Shown: positions 25,844-35,747, counted from the stretch's first letter. The stretch: DNA of 55,429 nt from Flavobacteriaceae bacterium (GCA_024232495.1 JAAEPP010000201.1:1-55429), one strand, 5' to 3'. The notes: generated by a model not told the origin, from the letters alone. Translations and numbers: made by a program.

Positions 25844-26872
25844 TTATTTAATGAGTACACTTTTATATTTTGGCAAGTTTTTTAGACAAATTCCTGTACC
25901 GCGAACAACCGCTCTTAAAGGATCTTCAGCTATATAAACTGGTAAATCTGTTTTTTGTGACAACCTTTTATCAAGCCCCCTCAGCATAGACCCACCTCCA
26001 GCTAAATAAATTCCAGTATTGTAGATATCTGCAGCTAGCTCAGGAGGAGTTTTAGATAGGGTTTCCATTACAGAGTCTTCGATTCTTAAAATTGACTTAT
26101 CTAATGCTTTTGCAATTTCCCTGTAAGAAGTTTGAACTTGTTTTGGTTTTCCAGTTAATAAATCTCGTCCTTGTACAGCTAAATCTTCGGGAGGTAAATC
26201 CAAATCTTCAGTAGCTGCGCCAATTTGTATCTTAATATTTTCTGCAGTTCTCTCGCCCACGTATAAATTATGTTGCGTTCTCATATAGTATATAATATCG
26301 TTTGTAAAGACATCACCTGCAATTTTAACAGATTTGTCACAAACAATACCTCCTAGTGCAATGACTGCAATTTCAGTGGTTCCACCACCGATGTCAACTA
26401 TCATATTTCCTTTGGGCTGCATGGTGTCAACTCCAATACCGATAGCTGCTGCCATTGGCTCATGTATTAAATACACTTCTTTTCCATTAACTCTTTCAGC
26501 ACTTTCTTTAACAGCTCGCATTTCTACGGCAGTAATTCCACTTGGAATACATATAACCATACGTAGGGAAGGGGTGATCCATTTCTTTTTAAGGGCTGGG
26601 ATGTCCTTGATGAACATATTTATCATTTGTTCACTGGCATCAAAGTCTGCAATTACTCCATCCTTAAGTGGTCTAATGGTTTCAATATTATTATGGGTTT
26701 TACCTTGCATTAAATTAGCTTCTGTTCCAACAGCAATTATTTTTCGTGTGGTTCGGTCTCTGGCAACTATAGAAGGTGCATCAACCACCACCTTATCATT
26801 ATGAATAATTAGTGTATTGGCAGTTCCTAAATCTATTGCTATCTCTTCGGTTAAGAAGTCAAAAAATCCCAT
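25844..26872 (-). CDS. mreB: MreB, actin-like rod-shape protein
   Basis: The 342-residue protein is a typical MreB/Mbl: phosphate-binding loop IDLGTANTLI near the N-terminus, NMIVDIGGGTTEIAVIALGG in the second phosphate loop and GIYLAGGGSMLRGLD in the adenosine motif. It forms membrane-bound filaments that orient peptidoglycan synthesis. It is the first gene of the elongation cluster and has its own good -7 box in the 52-bp gap after purH, so it can be transcribed apart from purH. Confidence 0.96.
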   Translation of the reverse strand: MGFFDFLTEEIAIDLGTANTLIIHNDKVVVDAPSIVARDRTTRKIIAVGTEANLMQGKTHNNIETIRPLKDGVIADFDASEQMINMFIKDIPALKKKWITPSLRMVICIPSGITAVEMRAVKESAERVNGKEVYLIHEPMAAAIGIGVDTMQPKGNMIVDIGGGTTEIAVIALGGIVCDKSVKIAGDVFTNDIIYYMRTQHNLYVGERTAENIKIQIGAATEDLDLPPEDLAVQGRDLLTGKPKQVQTSYREIAKALDKSILRIEDSVMETLSKTPPELAADIYNTGIYLAGGGSMLRGLDKRLSQKTDLPVYIAEDPLRAVVRGTGICLKNLPKYKSVLIK

Positions 26873-26909
26873 ATATTATTTTAGATTTTTAAAATTAAAC
26901 GTGTCTTTA

Positions 26910-26917
26910 CAAATGTA
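26910..26917 (-). promoter_or_regulatory. Candidate -7 element of the mre-mrd-rod operon
   Basis: On the minus strand this reads TACATTTG, a perfect TAnnTTTG, in the gap between purH and mreB and 38 nt before the mreB ATG. No TTG is found at the expected -33 position, which falls in the end of purH. Confidence 0.45.
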
Positions 26918-26924
26918 ATAAAAA

Positions 26925-28454
26925 TTAATGCTTAAAATGACGTACTCCGCTAAATACCATTGTCATAGAATTGGCATTGCAATAATCGATACTCAACTCG
27001 TCTTTAATGGACCCGCCTGGTTGTATTACAGAGGTTATACCAGCTTTATCTGCAATTTCTACACAGTCCGGAAATGGAAAAAAGGCATCACTTGCCATAA
27101 CAGCTCCGTTTAAATCAAATCCAAATGAAGTTGCTTTATTAATAGCTTGTTTTAAAGCGTCTACTCTTGAAGTTTGACCTGTTCCACTAGCGCACAATTG
27201 GTTTCCCTTTACCAAAACGATCGTATTAGATTTAGTATTTTTACAAATCTTAGAAGCAAATATTAAGTCTTTTAGTTCATTTGAACTTGGCTTATTATTA
27301 GTTATGTAGGTTAAATCCTCAATTCGATCCGTTAGATTATCTTTATCTTGGACTAAAGTCCCATTCAAACATGTTCTTACTGTTGCTTTAGGCAATTCTA
27401 TATTTTTTTGAATTAAAATAATTCGATTCTTTTTCCCTTTTAAAACTTCTAATGCTTCTTTTGAAAATGATGGAGCAATAACAACTTCACAAAATAATTT
27501 ATGAATTTCCTCAGCAGTTTGGTGATCAATTTCAGTGTTACATATAAGAATTCCTCCAAATGCTGAAACAGGATCTCCAGCTAAAGCATCGATATATGAT
27601 TCAAGAACAGAATTTCTTTGTGCAATGCCACAAGCATTGTTATGTTTTAAAATTGCAAATGTTGGAGCCTCTCCAGTAAATTCAGCCATTAAATTTACAG
27701 CAGCATCAACATCTAGTAAATTATTATAACTTAATTCTTTACCATGTAATTTATCAAAAATTGCTTCAAAATTTCCATAAAAAAATCCTTTTTGGTGTGG
27801 GTTCTCACCATATCTTAATGCATTTCCTTTTGGTTCACTAATTTTCAAAGTAGCAATTTCTTGGTTTTTATTAAAATAATTGAAAATAGCGGTATCATAA
27901 TGAGAAGATATATTAAAGGCCTTTGCAGCAAATTTCTTTCTATCTGCTAATGATACTATTCCATTATTAGTAGTTAATATATTTAATAATTCTCCATAAT
28001 CTTCCATAGAAGAAACACACAAAGTGTCTGCGTAATTTTTTGCAGCTGCCCTGATTAAAGAAATCCCACCGATATCTATTTTTTCAATGATGGCTGTCTC
28101 TTCAGCTCCTGATGCCACTGTTTTTTCAAAAGGATATAAGTCGACAACTATTAAATCTAATTGAGGGATATTATAGGTTCCCATTTCCGAAACGTCATTT
28201 GGATTGTGTTGTCTATTTAAAATTCCTCCAAAAACTTTTGGATGCAATGTTTTTACCCTTCCCCCGAGAATTGACGGGTAATCAGTCACCTCTTCTACAG
28301 GTATAACACCAATTCCTAAGTCATTGATAAATTTTTGAGTACCTCCTGTTGAATAAATTTTTACGTTCAGTTCGTCAAGCTTTTTGACTATTGGTTCAAG
28401 GCCCTCCTTATGGAATACAGAAATTAAAGCGGAGTCTATTTTTTTATTTTTCAT
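26925..28454 (-). CDS. purH: PurH, bifunctional AICAR formyltransferase / IMP cyclohydrolase
   Basis: The 509-residue protein has the two PurH domains. An N-terminal MGS-like IMP cyclohydrolase part (about 1-190) carries LISVFHKEGLEPIVKKL-like strands and STGGT. The C-terminal AICAR transformylase part includes LRYGENPHQKG, FAILKHNNACG and the end motif ASDAFFPFPDC. It performs the last two steps of purine synthesis, from AICAR to IMP. It has its own -7 box upstream, with no partner purine genes nearby. Confidence 0.96.
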   Translation of the reverse strand: MKNKKIDSALISVFHKEGLEPIVKKLDELNVKIYSTGGTQKFINDLGIGVIPVEEVTDYPSILGGRVKTLHPKVFGGILNRQHNPNDVSEMGTYNIPQLDLIVVDLYPFEKTVASGAEETAIIEKIDIGGISLIRAAAKNYADTLCVSSMEDYGELLNILTTNNGIVSLADRKKFAAKAFNISSHYDTAIFNYFNKNQEIATLKISEPKGNALRYGENPHQKGFFYGNFEAIFDKLHGKELSYNNLLDVDAAVNLMAEFTGEAPTFAILKHNNACGIAQRNSVLESYIDALAGDPVSAFGGILICNTEIDHQTAEEIHKLFCEVVIAPSFSKEALEVLKGKKNRIILIQKNIELPKATVRTCLNGTLVQDKDNLTDRIEDLTYITNNKPSSNELKDLIFASKICKNTKSNTIVLVKGNQLCASGTGQTSRVDALKQAINKATSFGFDLNGAVMASDAFFPFPDCVEIADKAGITSVIQPGGSIKDELSIDYCNANSMTMVFSGVRHFKH

Positions 28455-28493
28455 AAGGAGATTGGTTTTTTTATTCTTTAAATGAGGCTCCTA

Positions 28494-28501
28494 CAAAAGT
28501 A
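28494..28501 (-). promoter_or_regulatory. Candidate -7 element of purH
   Basis: On the minus strand this reads TACTTTTG, a perfect TAnnTTTG, about 40 nt before the purH ATG. At about the right distance upstream there is only TTA rather than TTG. Confidence 0.5.
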
Positions 28502-28634
28502 CATAATTACCTCTAAAAATTGTAACATATCTTTATAGAAAACGTCCTATATTAGTCAAACTTTTTTGAGTTAAAAAAAATATTAAATTTTCACTTAAAT
28601 AGTAATTAAAAAAACCTTTGATTTAAATTTTATA

Positions 28635-29888
28635 ATGATAATATATTTACGAGTTTTAAGGGAAAGTTTTAATTTTGCAATTAATGCGCTTACAACAAAT
28701 AAGCTAAGGACATTTTTGTCATTACTGGGGGTAACCATCGGGATTTTCTCAATTATTGCAGTCTTAGCTGCTGTAGATTCACTTAAAAACGAAATAAATG
28801 ATAGTATAAGTTCTTTAGATAACAGTACTATTATTATCATGCGATTTAATTTTGGTCCCTCTGATGTGCCTCGATGGAAAAGTGAGCAATTTCCAGATGT
28901 TTCGTACGAGGAGTACCAATACATAAAAAGAAATGTACCAAATACCAAAGCGGTCTCGTTTACCTTAAATGTTCCTAGAACAGCTATTAAATATGAAGAA
29001 AATTCGATTTCAAATGTTGATGTGGGAGCAATCACACATGAGTATTACGATATAGAATCTCTTCAAATAGCTGAGGGGCGTTTTTTTAACGAAGCAGAAT
29101 CAAACAGTGGGACTCCTGTTATTGTTTTGGGAGATGAAATTGCAAAAACTTTGTTTTCCTCTTCAAGCCCTTTAGGAAAAAAAATACGATTGTATGGTCG
29201 AAAATTTACGGTGATAGGAGTTCTCAAAAAAGAAGGCTCTGGATTATTTGGAGAATCTAAAGACACGACTGTTTTACTACCCGTTAACATGGCAAGAAAA
29301 ATATTTGGAGATAATAATAAATCTACCTTCCCACAAATTATAGTAAAGCCCGAAAAAGGAATCGATAATGAGGGATATATTGCTGATTTAACTCAAAAAA
29401 TTAGAATGGCTAGAGGATTAAAACCTGACGACATTAATGATTTTTTCATCAACCAATTAAAAGGTTTTAAAGATGTGATTGACGATATTACGGGAACAAT
29501 GAATGGTATTGGTTGGGTTATTAGTGGATTTTCTTTGTTAGTTGGTGGATTTGGAATTGCCAACATTATGTTTGTAAGTGTAAAGGAACGAACCAATCTT
29601 ATTGGAATTCAAAAATCTTTGGGAGCAAAAAATAAATTTATATTATTTCAATTTTTATTTGAAGCGGTAATATTATCTCTTATCGGTGGACTTATAGGTT
29701 TGATTTTAGTTTTTATAGTGTCTGTAATAGCCTCTTCGTTTTCAGGAGATTTCAACTTTGTGTTGTCTCCATGGAATATGTTTTTAGGCACCGCTATTTC
29801 AGCTATAATTGGATTAATTTCTGGAATAGTTCCTGCAATATCAGCTTCAAAATTAGATCCTGTTGAAGCAATTAGAACCGGACAGTAA
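28635..29888 (+). CDS. MacB/FtsX-like ABC transporter permease
   Basis: The 417-residue protein has a MacB-type layout: one N-terminal helix (about residues 20-45, including RTFLSLLGVTIGIFSIIAVL), a large periplasmic MacB_PCD domain (about 50-265), then three C-terminal FtsX helices with the typical VSVKERTNLIGIQKSLGAK. Such permeases pair with a MacB/LolD-like ATPase to move lipoproteins, peptides or small molecules to the outer membrane side without crossing the lipid bilayer. No ATPase or membrane-fusion gene adjoins it here. The gene stands alone and converges on the GAF gene with an 8-nt gap. Confidence 0.9.
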   Translation: MIIYLRVLRESFNFAINALTTNKLRTFLSLLGVTIGIFSIIAVLAAVDSLKNEINDSISSLDNSTIIIMRFNFGPSDVPRWKSEQFPDVSYEEYQYIKRNVPNTKAVSFTLNVPRTAIKYEENSISNVDVGAITHEYYDIESLQIAEGRFFNEAESNSGTPVIVLGDEIAKTLFSSSSPLGKKIRLYGRKFTVIGVLKKEGSGLFGESKDTTVLLPVNMARKIFGDNNKSTFPQIIVKPEKGIDNEGYIADLTQKIRMARGLKPDDINDFFINQLKGFKDVIDDITGTMNGIGWVISGFSLLVGGFGIANIMFVSVKERTNLIGIQKSLGAKNKFILFQFLFEAVILSLIGGLIGLILVFIVSVIASSFSGDFNFVLSPWNMFLGTAISAIIGLISGIVPAISASKLDPVEAIRTGQ

Positions 29889-29896
29889 TTAAAAGA

Positions 29897-30352
29897 TTAT
29901 AGAATTAATGCCACTTTTTCATTAACCCATTCTAATAAATCCTCGTCTTTTTTTGAAAATGGATTTAAAGTATTAGAGTCAACATCTATTTGCCCTATAT
30001 TTATTCCTCCTTTAAACAATGGAACCACGATTTCTGCCTTCACATGAATACTACAGGATATATAATTATCTTGAGCTTTAACATCACCCACTACAAAGTT
30101 TTTGTCAGAATTAGCAACCTGTCCACAAATGCCTTTTCCGAAAGGGATGATGGTGTGATCTGTAGGTGTTCCGGCAAAAGCCTCTAAATGTAAAGTTTTT
30201 GCATCATGATTTGCTAAATAGAATCCAACCCAATCATAATAATCAATCGTATCTTTTAATGAATTACAAATTAAGATCATTCGCTTATTTACAGAATAAT
30301 CATTTTGATCAATAATCCAATGTATTCTTTCTTTAAGTTCTTTTTGTGTCAT
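29897..30352 (-). CDS. GAF-domain protein, free methionine-(R)-sulfoxide reductase-like
   Basis: The protein is a single GAF domain close to fRMsr/YebR in size. It keeps GKGICGQVA and YISCSIHVKAEIVVPLF, whose Cys residues are 24 apart as in E. coli YebR, and the end IGQIDVDS. The third Cys of YebR, ten residues before the first of these, is replaced by His, so the usual disulfide-relay pair is incomplete. If active it reduces free methionine-R-sulfoxide. I chose the ATG at 30352 (MTQKELKER); a TTG five codons upstream (30367) would add MTRFS and is less likely. Confidence 0.8.
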   Translation of the reverse strand: MTQKELKERIHWIIDQNDYSVNKRMILICNSLKDTIDYYDWVGFYLANHDAKTLHLEAFAGTPTDHTIIPFGKGICGQVANSDKNFVVGDVKAQDNYISCSIHVKAEIVVPLFKGGINIGQIDVDSNTLNPFSKKDEDLLEWVNEKVALIL

Positions 30353-30385
30353 AGAAAATCTTGTCAAATACTAAAATAATGAAAC

Positions 30386-30422
30386 AAATTTAAATTTATT
30401 TAAAAAAAATAAATTTAAATTT
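30386..30422. repeat. Perfect 16-bp A/T inverted repeat in a divergent intergenic region
   Basis: The left arm AAATTTAAATTTATTT (30386-30401) and the right arm AAATAAATTTAAATTT (30407-30422) are exact reverse complements separated by five A. The structure lies between the GAF gene (minus) and the cysteine-rich metal operon (plus). It may be an operator or simply AT-rich DNA able to form a cruciform. Confidence 0.6.
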
Positions 30423-30436
30423 TAGTTAAATAGATT

Positions 30437-30459
30437 GCTAAAACCCATTTAGTTTTAGC
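30437..30459. promoter_or_regulatory. Candidate operator: 8-bp inverted repeat upstream of the metal operon
   Basis: GCTAAAAC (30437-30444) and GTTTTAGC (30452-30459) are exact inverted copies separated by 7 nt. The dyad lies just upstream of the -7 box at 30468 and spans the region where the -33 element should be. No TTG is found at the normal distance, so a regulator bound here could control the promoter. Confidence 0.5.
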
Positions 30460-30467
30460 TTATTTTG

Positions 30468-30475
30468 TAATTTTG
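30468..30475 (+). promoter_or_regulatory. Candidate -7 element directly before the HYC_CC_PP gene
   Basis: TAATTTTG is a perfect TAnnTTTG. It ends four bases before the ATG at 30480, so transcription starting at the usual distance would give an almost or fully leaderless mRNA. Confidence 0.4.
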
Positions 30476-30479
30476 TAGA

Positions 30480-30887
30480 ATGCAAAGAACAATTTCTGTT
30501 TTATTAACTATATTAATCTTAGCAAGTAGCTCAGGCGTAACTTATGCCAAGCATTTTTGTGGTGATTTTGAAGTTGTTTCTACCTTGACCATGGGTAAAA
30601 AAAATCTTTCTTGTGGTATGGCTATGGAAACTGATGATTGCGATCAAAATGAAGAAGATCCCGTTGATTGTTGTAAAAACACTTATAAAAATATAGATAC
30701 AGATGATAACTTTGTAAATTCATCGTACGATTTACAAATCAGCAACAATTTTATTGCAAGTTTTATATCTAGTTTTGTCTTACAAGATGTTTATTTTTCA
30801 GATAAGGAAATACATCTTTTTAATGGCTACGACCCTCCACCTATATACAGGGACATACAAATACTTCACGAGGTTTTTATCATTTGA
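30480..30887 (+). CDS. HYC_CC_PP-family cysteine-rich secreted protein
   Basis: The 135-residue protein has a signal peptide (about residues 1-23) followed by the motif that names the family: His25-Phe26-Cys27 (HFC in place of HYC), a Cys pair at 64-65 (VDCCKN) and a Pro run near the C-terminus (YDPPPIYRD). Further Cys occur at 45 and 54, in an acidic Asp/Glu-rich stretch. The function of the family is not established. The pattern of His and Cys plus co-location with a TonB receptor and an HMA protein suggests binding or delivery of a soft metal such as copper. It is the first gene of a three-gene unit. Confidence 0.85.
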   Translation: MQRTISVLLTILILASSSGVTYAKHFCGDFEVVSTLTMGKKNLSCGMAMETDDCDQNEEDPVDCCKNTYKNIDTDDNFVNSSYDLQISNNFIASFISSFVLQDVYFSDKEIHLFNGYDPPPIYRDIQILHEVFII

Positions 30888-30983
30888 TTTTTATTTAAAT
30901 ATTAAGATTTATTGGAAATGTAGACGATTTCCACAATAAACTTTTATGGACTTTAATGTCTGATTTAAAGAAAAATTAAATAA

Positions 30984-33221
30984 ATGAAATACTTATTATA
31001 TATATTATTAGTGTTACCTATAACTTCCTTTTCTCAAGAAAAAATTGAAGGAATTATACTAGAAAATAATCAAAAAAACGAACTAGTAGGTCTTCCTGGT
31101 GCCAACGTTTTTTGGGCTGATGCATCAATAGGGACCATGACAGATTTAGATGGGGCTTTTTCGATACCTTATGAAAAAGAGTATACCAAATTAGTTATTA
31201 GCTATGTTGGTTACCGAACGGATACTATTATTATTAATTCTCCGAGAAGAATAAAGCATACTTTAAATTCTAAAGATCAATTAGACGAAGTAGTAATTAA
31301 AACTAGAAAAAAAGCTTCCGTAAGGTCCTATTTATCCTCACAAAACGTAATAAACGTAAGTAGTTCAGAGTTGTTAAAAGCTGCTTGCTGTAATTTATCT
31401 GAAAGTTTTGAAACCAATCCTTCAATTGATGTCAATTTTGTAGATGCACTAACAGGAACTAAAGAGATTAAAATGCTTGGTTTAACCAGTCCTTATATTT
31501 TAATAACTACAGAAAATATACCATCTATAAGAGGTGCATCTCAAACGTATGGGATGAGTTTTATTCCAGGAACTTGGGTGGAAAGTATCCAAATAACCAA
31601 AGGAGCAGGTAGTGTGATAAATGGATTTGAGAGTATCGCTGGACAAATTAATACAGAGTTACAGAAGCCCTCGACTGATAATTTATTGTTTGTAAATGTA
31701 TACGGTAATGGAAATGGTCGTTTTGAACTAAATACTCACTTAAATACAAAAGTTGCCGATAAATGGGATACAGGGTTGTATGTGCATGGAAATGTAAGAA
31801 ATCAAAAATTCGACAAAAACAAAGATTCGTTTTTAGATATGCCTTTGCAAAAACAAATAAATTTGATGAATCGCTGGCAGTACACCAATAACGAAAAAGG
31901 ATTGGTAAGTTTTATCAATTTAAAGTTTTTAAATGATGAAAAACAGACTGGTCAAATCGAGTTTGATCCAAAAAGAGATCAATTAACTACCAATTATTGG
32001 GGAAGTGAAATAGATACACAAAGGATTGAAGGTTCTGTGAAATTTGGTTACGTAAATCCAGAAATTCCATACCAAACTATTGGAGTTCAGGCGTCGTATA
32101 GCAATCATGTACAAGAATCGTATTTTGGCTTAAATATTTATGATATTACTCATGATAGTTTTTTTGCTACTGCTATGTTTAATTCAATCATAGGAGATTC
32201 AAGGAATAAATTTAAATCTGGAATTAGTGCTACTTATGATGATTATAATGAACTCGTAAATACAGTTGTTTATCAACGAACAGAAAATTCATTTGGGGCA
32301 TTTTTTGAGTATTCGTATGATAATTTAGGAGATTTAAATTTAACAGCAGGATTACGTGTCGACACTTCAAATTTATTAGGTACGTTTTTAACACCAAGAT
32401 TACACGCTCGATATGCTCCTTGGGAAGATTCGGCCTTTAGAATTTCTGTGGGTAGAGGAAAGAGGAGTGCTAATATTTTTACTGAAAATCAAAAAATGTT
32501 TGCTTCTTCAAGACAAATTAATATTTTGGATGCTAATGGCACTATTTATGGTTTAGATCCCGAAATTGCTTGGAATTATGGTATTTCTTTTTCACAAAAA
32601 TTTAATGTGTTTGGGAGAAAATCTGATATTATTTTAGATTTTTACAAAACTGATTTTGTAAATCAAATTGTGGTGGATTGGGAAAATCCTAGAGAAGTTA
32701 ATTTTTACAATTTAAAAGAAAAAAGCATTGCAACTAGTTTTCAAGCTGAATTAAATATGAATATTCTTGAGGGAGTTGATTTTAGGACAGCTTACAAATT
32801 TTACGATGTTAAAACGGACTATTCTACAGGAAACTTAGACAGACCATTAATACCAAAACATAGGGTTTTTATTAATGTTTCTTATGAAACTTTAAGAAAA
32901 ACGAATGGGGCTCAATGGAAGTTTGACACCACCTTTAATTGGTTAGGAGAGCAACGTTTCTCTTCAACTTATGGCAATTCTTTAGAATATAAGTTGCCAG
33001 AAACAACTCCTACAGTTGCAACTTTAAATATGCAATTAACAAAAGTATTTTCGACTGCTTTTGAACTATATTTGGGAGGAGAAAATTTAACAAATGAAAA
33101 ACAAGAGACCCCAATTTTAAATAGCGAAAATCCATTTGAATCAACATTTGATACTACATTTGTCTATGGACCAATTTTTGGAGTTAGCTTTTATGCTGGG
33201 TTGCGATATAAATTAAATTAA
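30984..33221 (+). CDS. TonB-dependent outer-membrane receptor with CarboxypepD_reg-like domain
   Basis: The 745-residue protein has a signal peptide (residues 1-18), an N-terminal carboxypeptidase-regulatory-like domain (about 20-100, with GLPGANVFWADASIGTMTD), a plug domain (about 120-235) and a beta-barrel ending in aromatic-rich strands (SFYAGLRYKLN). An unusual Cys pair, Cys135-Cys136, lies in KAACCNLSESFE at the start of the plug. It imports a ligand across the outer membrane using TonB energy. Neighbouring cysteine-rich and HMA proteins point to a metal or metal complex, copper being my best guess. The HMA gene follows 11 nt later. Confidence 0.92.
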   Translation: MKYLLYILLVLPITSFSQEKIEGIILENNQKNELVGLPGANVFWADASIGTMTDLDGAFSIPYEKEYTKLVISYVGYRTDTIIINSPRRIKHTLNSKDQLDEVVIKTRKKASVRSYLSSQNVINVSSSELLKAACCNLSESFETNPSIDVNFVDALTGTKEIKMLGLTSPYILITTENIPSIRGASQTYGMSFIPGTWVESIQITKGAGSVINGFESIAGQINTELQKPSTDNLLFVNVYGNGNGRFELNTHLNTKVADKWDTGLYVHGNVRNQKFDKNKDSFLDMPLQKQINLMNRWQYTNNEKGLVSFINLKFLNDEKQTGQIEFDPKRDQLTTNYWGSEIDTQRIEGSVKFGYVNPEIPYQTIGVQASYSNHVQESYFGLNIYDITHDSFFATAMFNSIIGDSRNKFKSGISATYDDYNELVNTVVYQRTENSFGAFFEYSYDNLGDLNLTAGLRVDTSNLLGTFLTPRLHARYAPWEDSAFRISVGRGKRSANIFTENQKMFASSRQINILDANGTIYGLDPEIAWNYGISFSQKFNVFGRKSDIILDFYKTDFVNQIVVDWENPREVNFYNLKEKSIATSFQAELNMNILEGVDFRTAYKFYDVKTDYSTGNLDRPLIPKHRVFINVSYETLRKTNGAQWKFDTTFNWLGEQRFSSTYGNSLEYKLPETTPTVATLNMQLTKVFSTAFELYLGGENLTNEKQETPILNSENPFESTFDTTFVYGPIFGVSFYAGLRYKLN

Positions 33222-33232
33222 AAACACAAAAA

Positions 33233-33589
33233 ATGAAAAAATTAGTTTTATTAGGCGTTCTGTTATTTGCAGGACTTACACTTACTGCACAAAACAAAAA
33301 TGCAAAAGCAACCATTGAAGTGGATGGTGTTTGTTTAATGTGTAAAGATCGCATCGAAAAAGCATCCATTAAAACGAAAGGAGTAAAGTCTGCTGTTTGG
33401 GATGTGTATTCTCATGAATTAAGTTTGATTTATGATGAACGAAAAACAGATTTAAAAACCATCCAAAATGGAATAGCAGCAGTCGGACACGATACTCCAG
33501 ATGTGATTGCTACCGAAGAAGCATACGCAACTGTTCATCCTTGTTGTAAGTACCGAGATCAAGATGTAAAAGACGATCACGAGAATTAG
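33233..33589 (+). CDS. Secreted heavy-metal-associated (HMA) domain protein
   Basis: The 118-residue protein has a signal peptide (about residues 1-20, ending LTLTAQ) and one HMA ferredoxin-like domain. Its metal loop reads DGVCLMCKDRIE with Cys34 and Cys37, the CxxC of CopZ/MerP-type metal chaperones. A second possible metal site lies near the C-terminus, His102-Pro-Cys104-Cys105. The signal peptide puts the protein in the periplasm, unlike cytosolic CopZ. It forms a unit with the TonB receptor and HYC_CC_PP protein and ends at a strong terminator. Metal identity is inferred, not shown. Confidence 0.9.
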   Translation: MKKLVLLGVLLFAGLTLTAQNKNAKATIEVDGVCLMCKDRIEKASIKTKGVKSAVWDVYSHELSLIYDERKTDLKTIQNGIAAVGHDTPDVIATEEAYATVHPCCKYRDQDVKDDHEN

Positions 33590-33610
33590 TATTAGCTTTA
33601 CTTTCATATA

Positions 33611-33643
33611 AAAAAAGACCTCTAGCAATAGAGGTCTTTTTTT
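33611..33643. terminator. Bidirectional intrinsic terminator
   Basis: AAAAAAGACCTCTA (33611-33624) and TAGAGGTCTTTTTT (33629-33642) form a perfect 14-bp stem with loop GCAA and T-runs on both strands. It ends the metal operon on the plus strand and groEL on the minus strand. Confidence 0.9.
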
Positions 33644-33665
33644 ATAATGGTTAAATGTGGTGATC

Positions 33666-35306
<1,641 letters not shown>

Positions 35307-35318
35307 TTATATATTTAA

Positions 35319-35333
35319 TCCCAATGATTGGGA
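35319..35333 (-). repeat. Short hairpin between groES and groEL
   Basis: TCCCAA and TTGGGA are exact 6-bp inverted copies around a TGA loop in the 52-nt gap between groES and groEL. There is no T-run directly after it on the transcribed strand, so it is more likely an RNA-processing or stability element than a terminator. Confidence 0.45.
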
Positions 35334-35352
35334 AATTATTTATTTATTTTTT

Positions 35353-35628
35353 TTAGATAATTGCTAGAATGTCTTCTTCTCGCATGATCAGGTAATCATT
35401 ACCCTCGTATTTTAATTCACTTCCTGAGTATTTTCCGTAAAGAACGATATCACCAACTTTAACGGTCATATTGTGATCTTTTTTTCCTTTACCTACTGCT
35501 ACCACTTTTCCTTGTTGAGGTTTTTCTTTTGCAGAATCTGGGATGTATAAACCAGAAGCTGTTTTTGTTTCTGCTTCTTGTGGTTCTACTAAAACTCTGT
35601 CTGATAGAGGTTGAATTTTTAATGCCAT
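35353..35628 (-). CDS. groS: GroES, 10-kDa co-chaperonin
   Basis: The 91-residue protein has the GroES beginning [16 protein letters not shown], the mobile loop region [19 protein letters not shown] and the C-terminal [10 protein letters not shown]. It caps the GroEL ring. The gene follows the secG-operon terminator, so groES-groEL should have its own promoter. On the minus strand TACTTTTA at 35681-35674 resembles the -7 box with one mismatch, with TTG about 22 nt upstream. I see no CIRCE element. Confidence 0.97.
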   Translation of the reverse strand: MALKIQPLSDRVLVEPQEAETKTASGLYIPDSAKEKPQQGKVVAVGKGKKDHNMTVKVGDIVLYGKYSGSELKYEGNDYLIMREEDILAII

Positions 35629-35714
35629 TGTTACTGTTATTTTTAATTGTTATTTATAGTTTTCAATACAATCTAAAAGTATGCCAGATCCTGTTTTTAG
35701 TGACAATACTAAAA

Positions 35715-35747
35715 AAAAATGCCAGCTTGTCAGAAGCTGGCATTTTT
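35715..35747. terminator. Intrinsic terminator between secG and groES
   Basis: AAAAATGCCAGCTT (35715-35728) and AAGCTGGCATTTTT (35734-35747) pair perfectly around the loop GTCAG, with long A/T tracts on both sides. It lies just after secG in its reading direction and before the groES leader. Confidence 0.88.
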
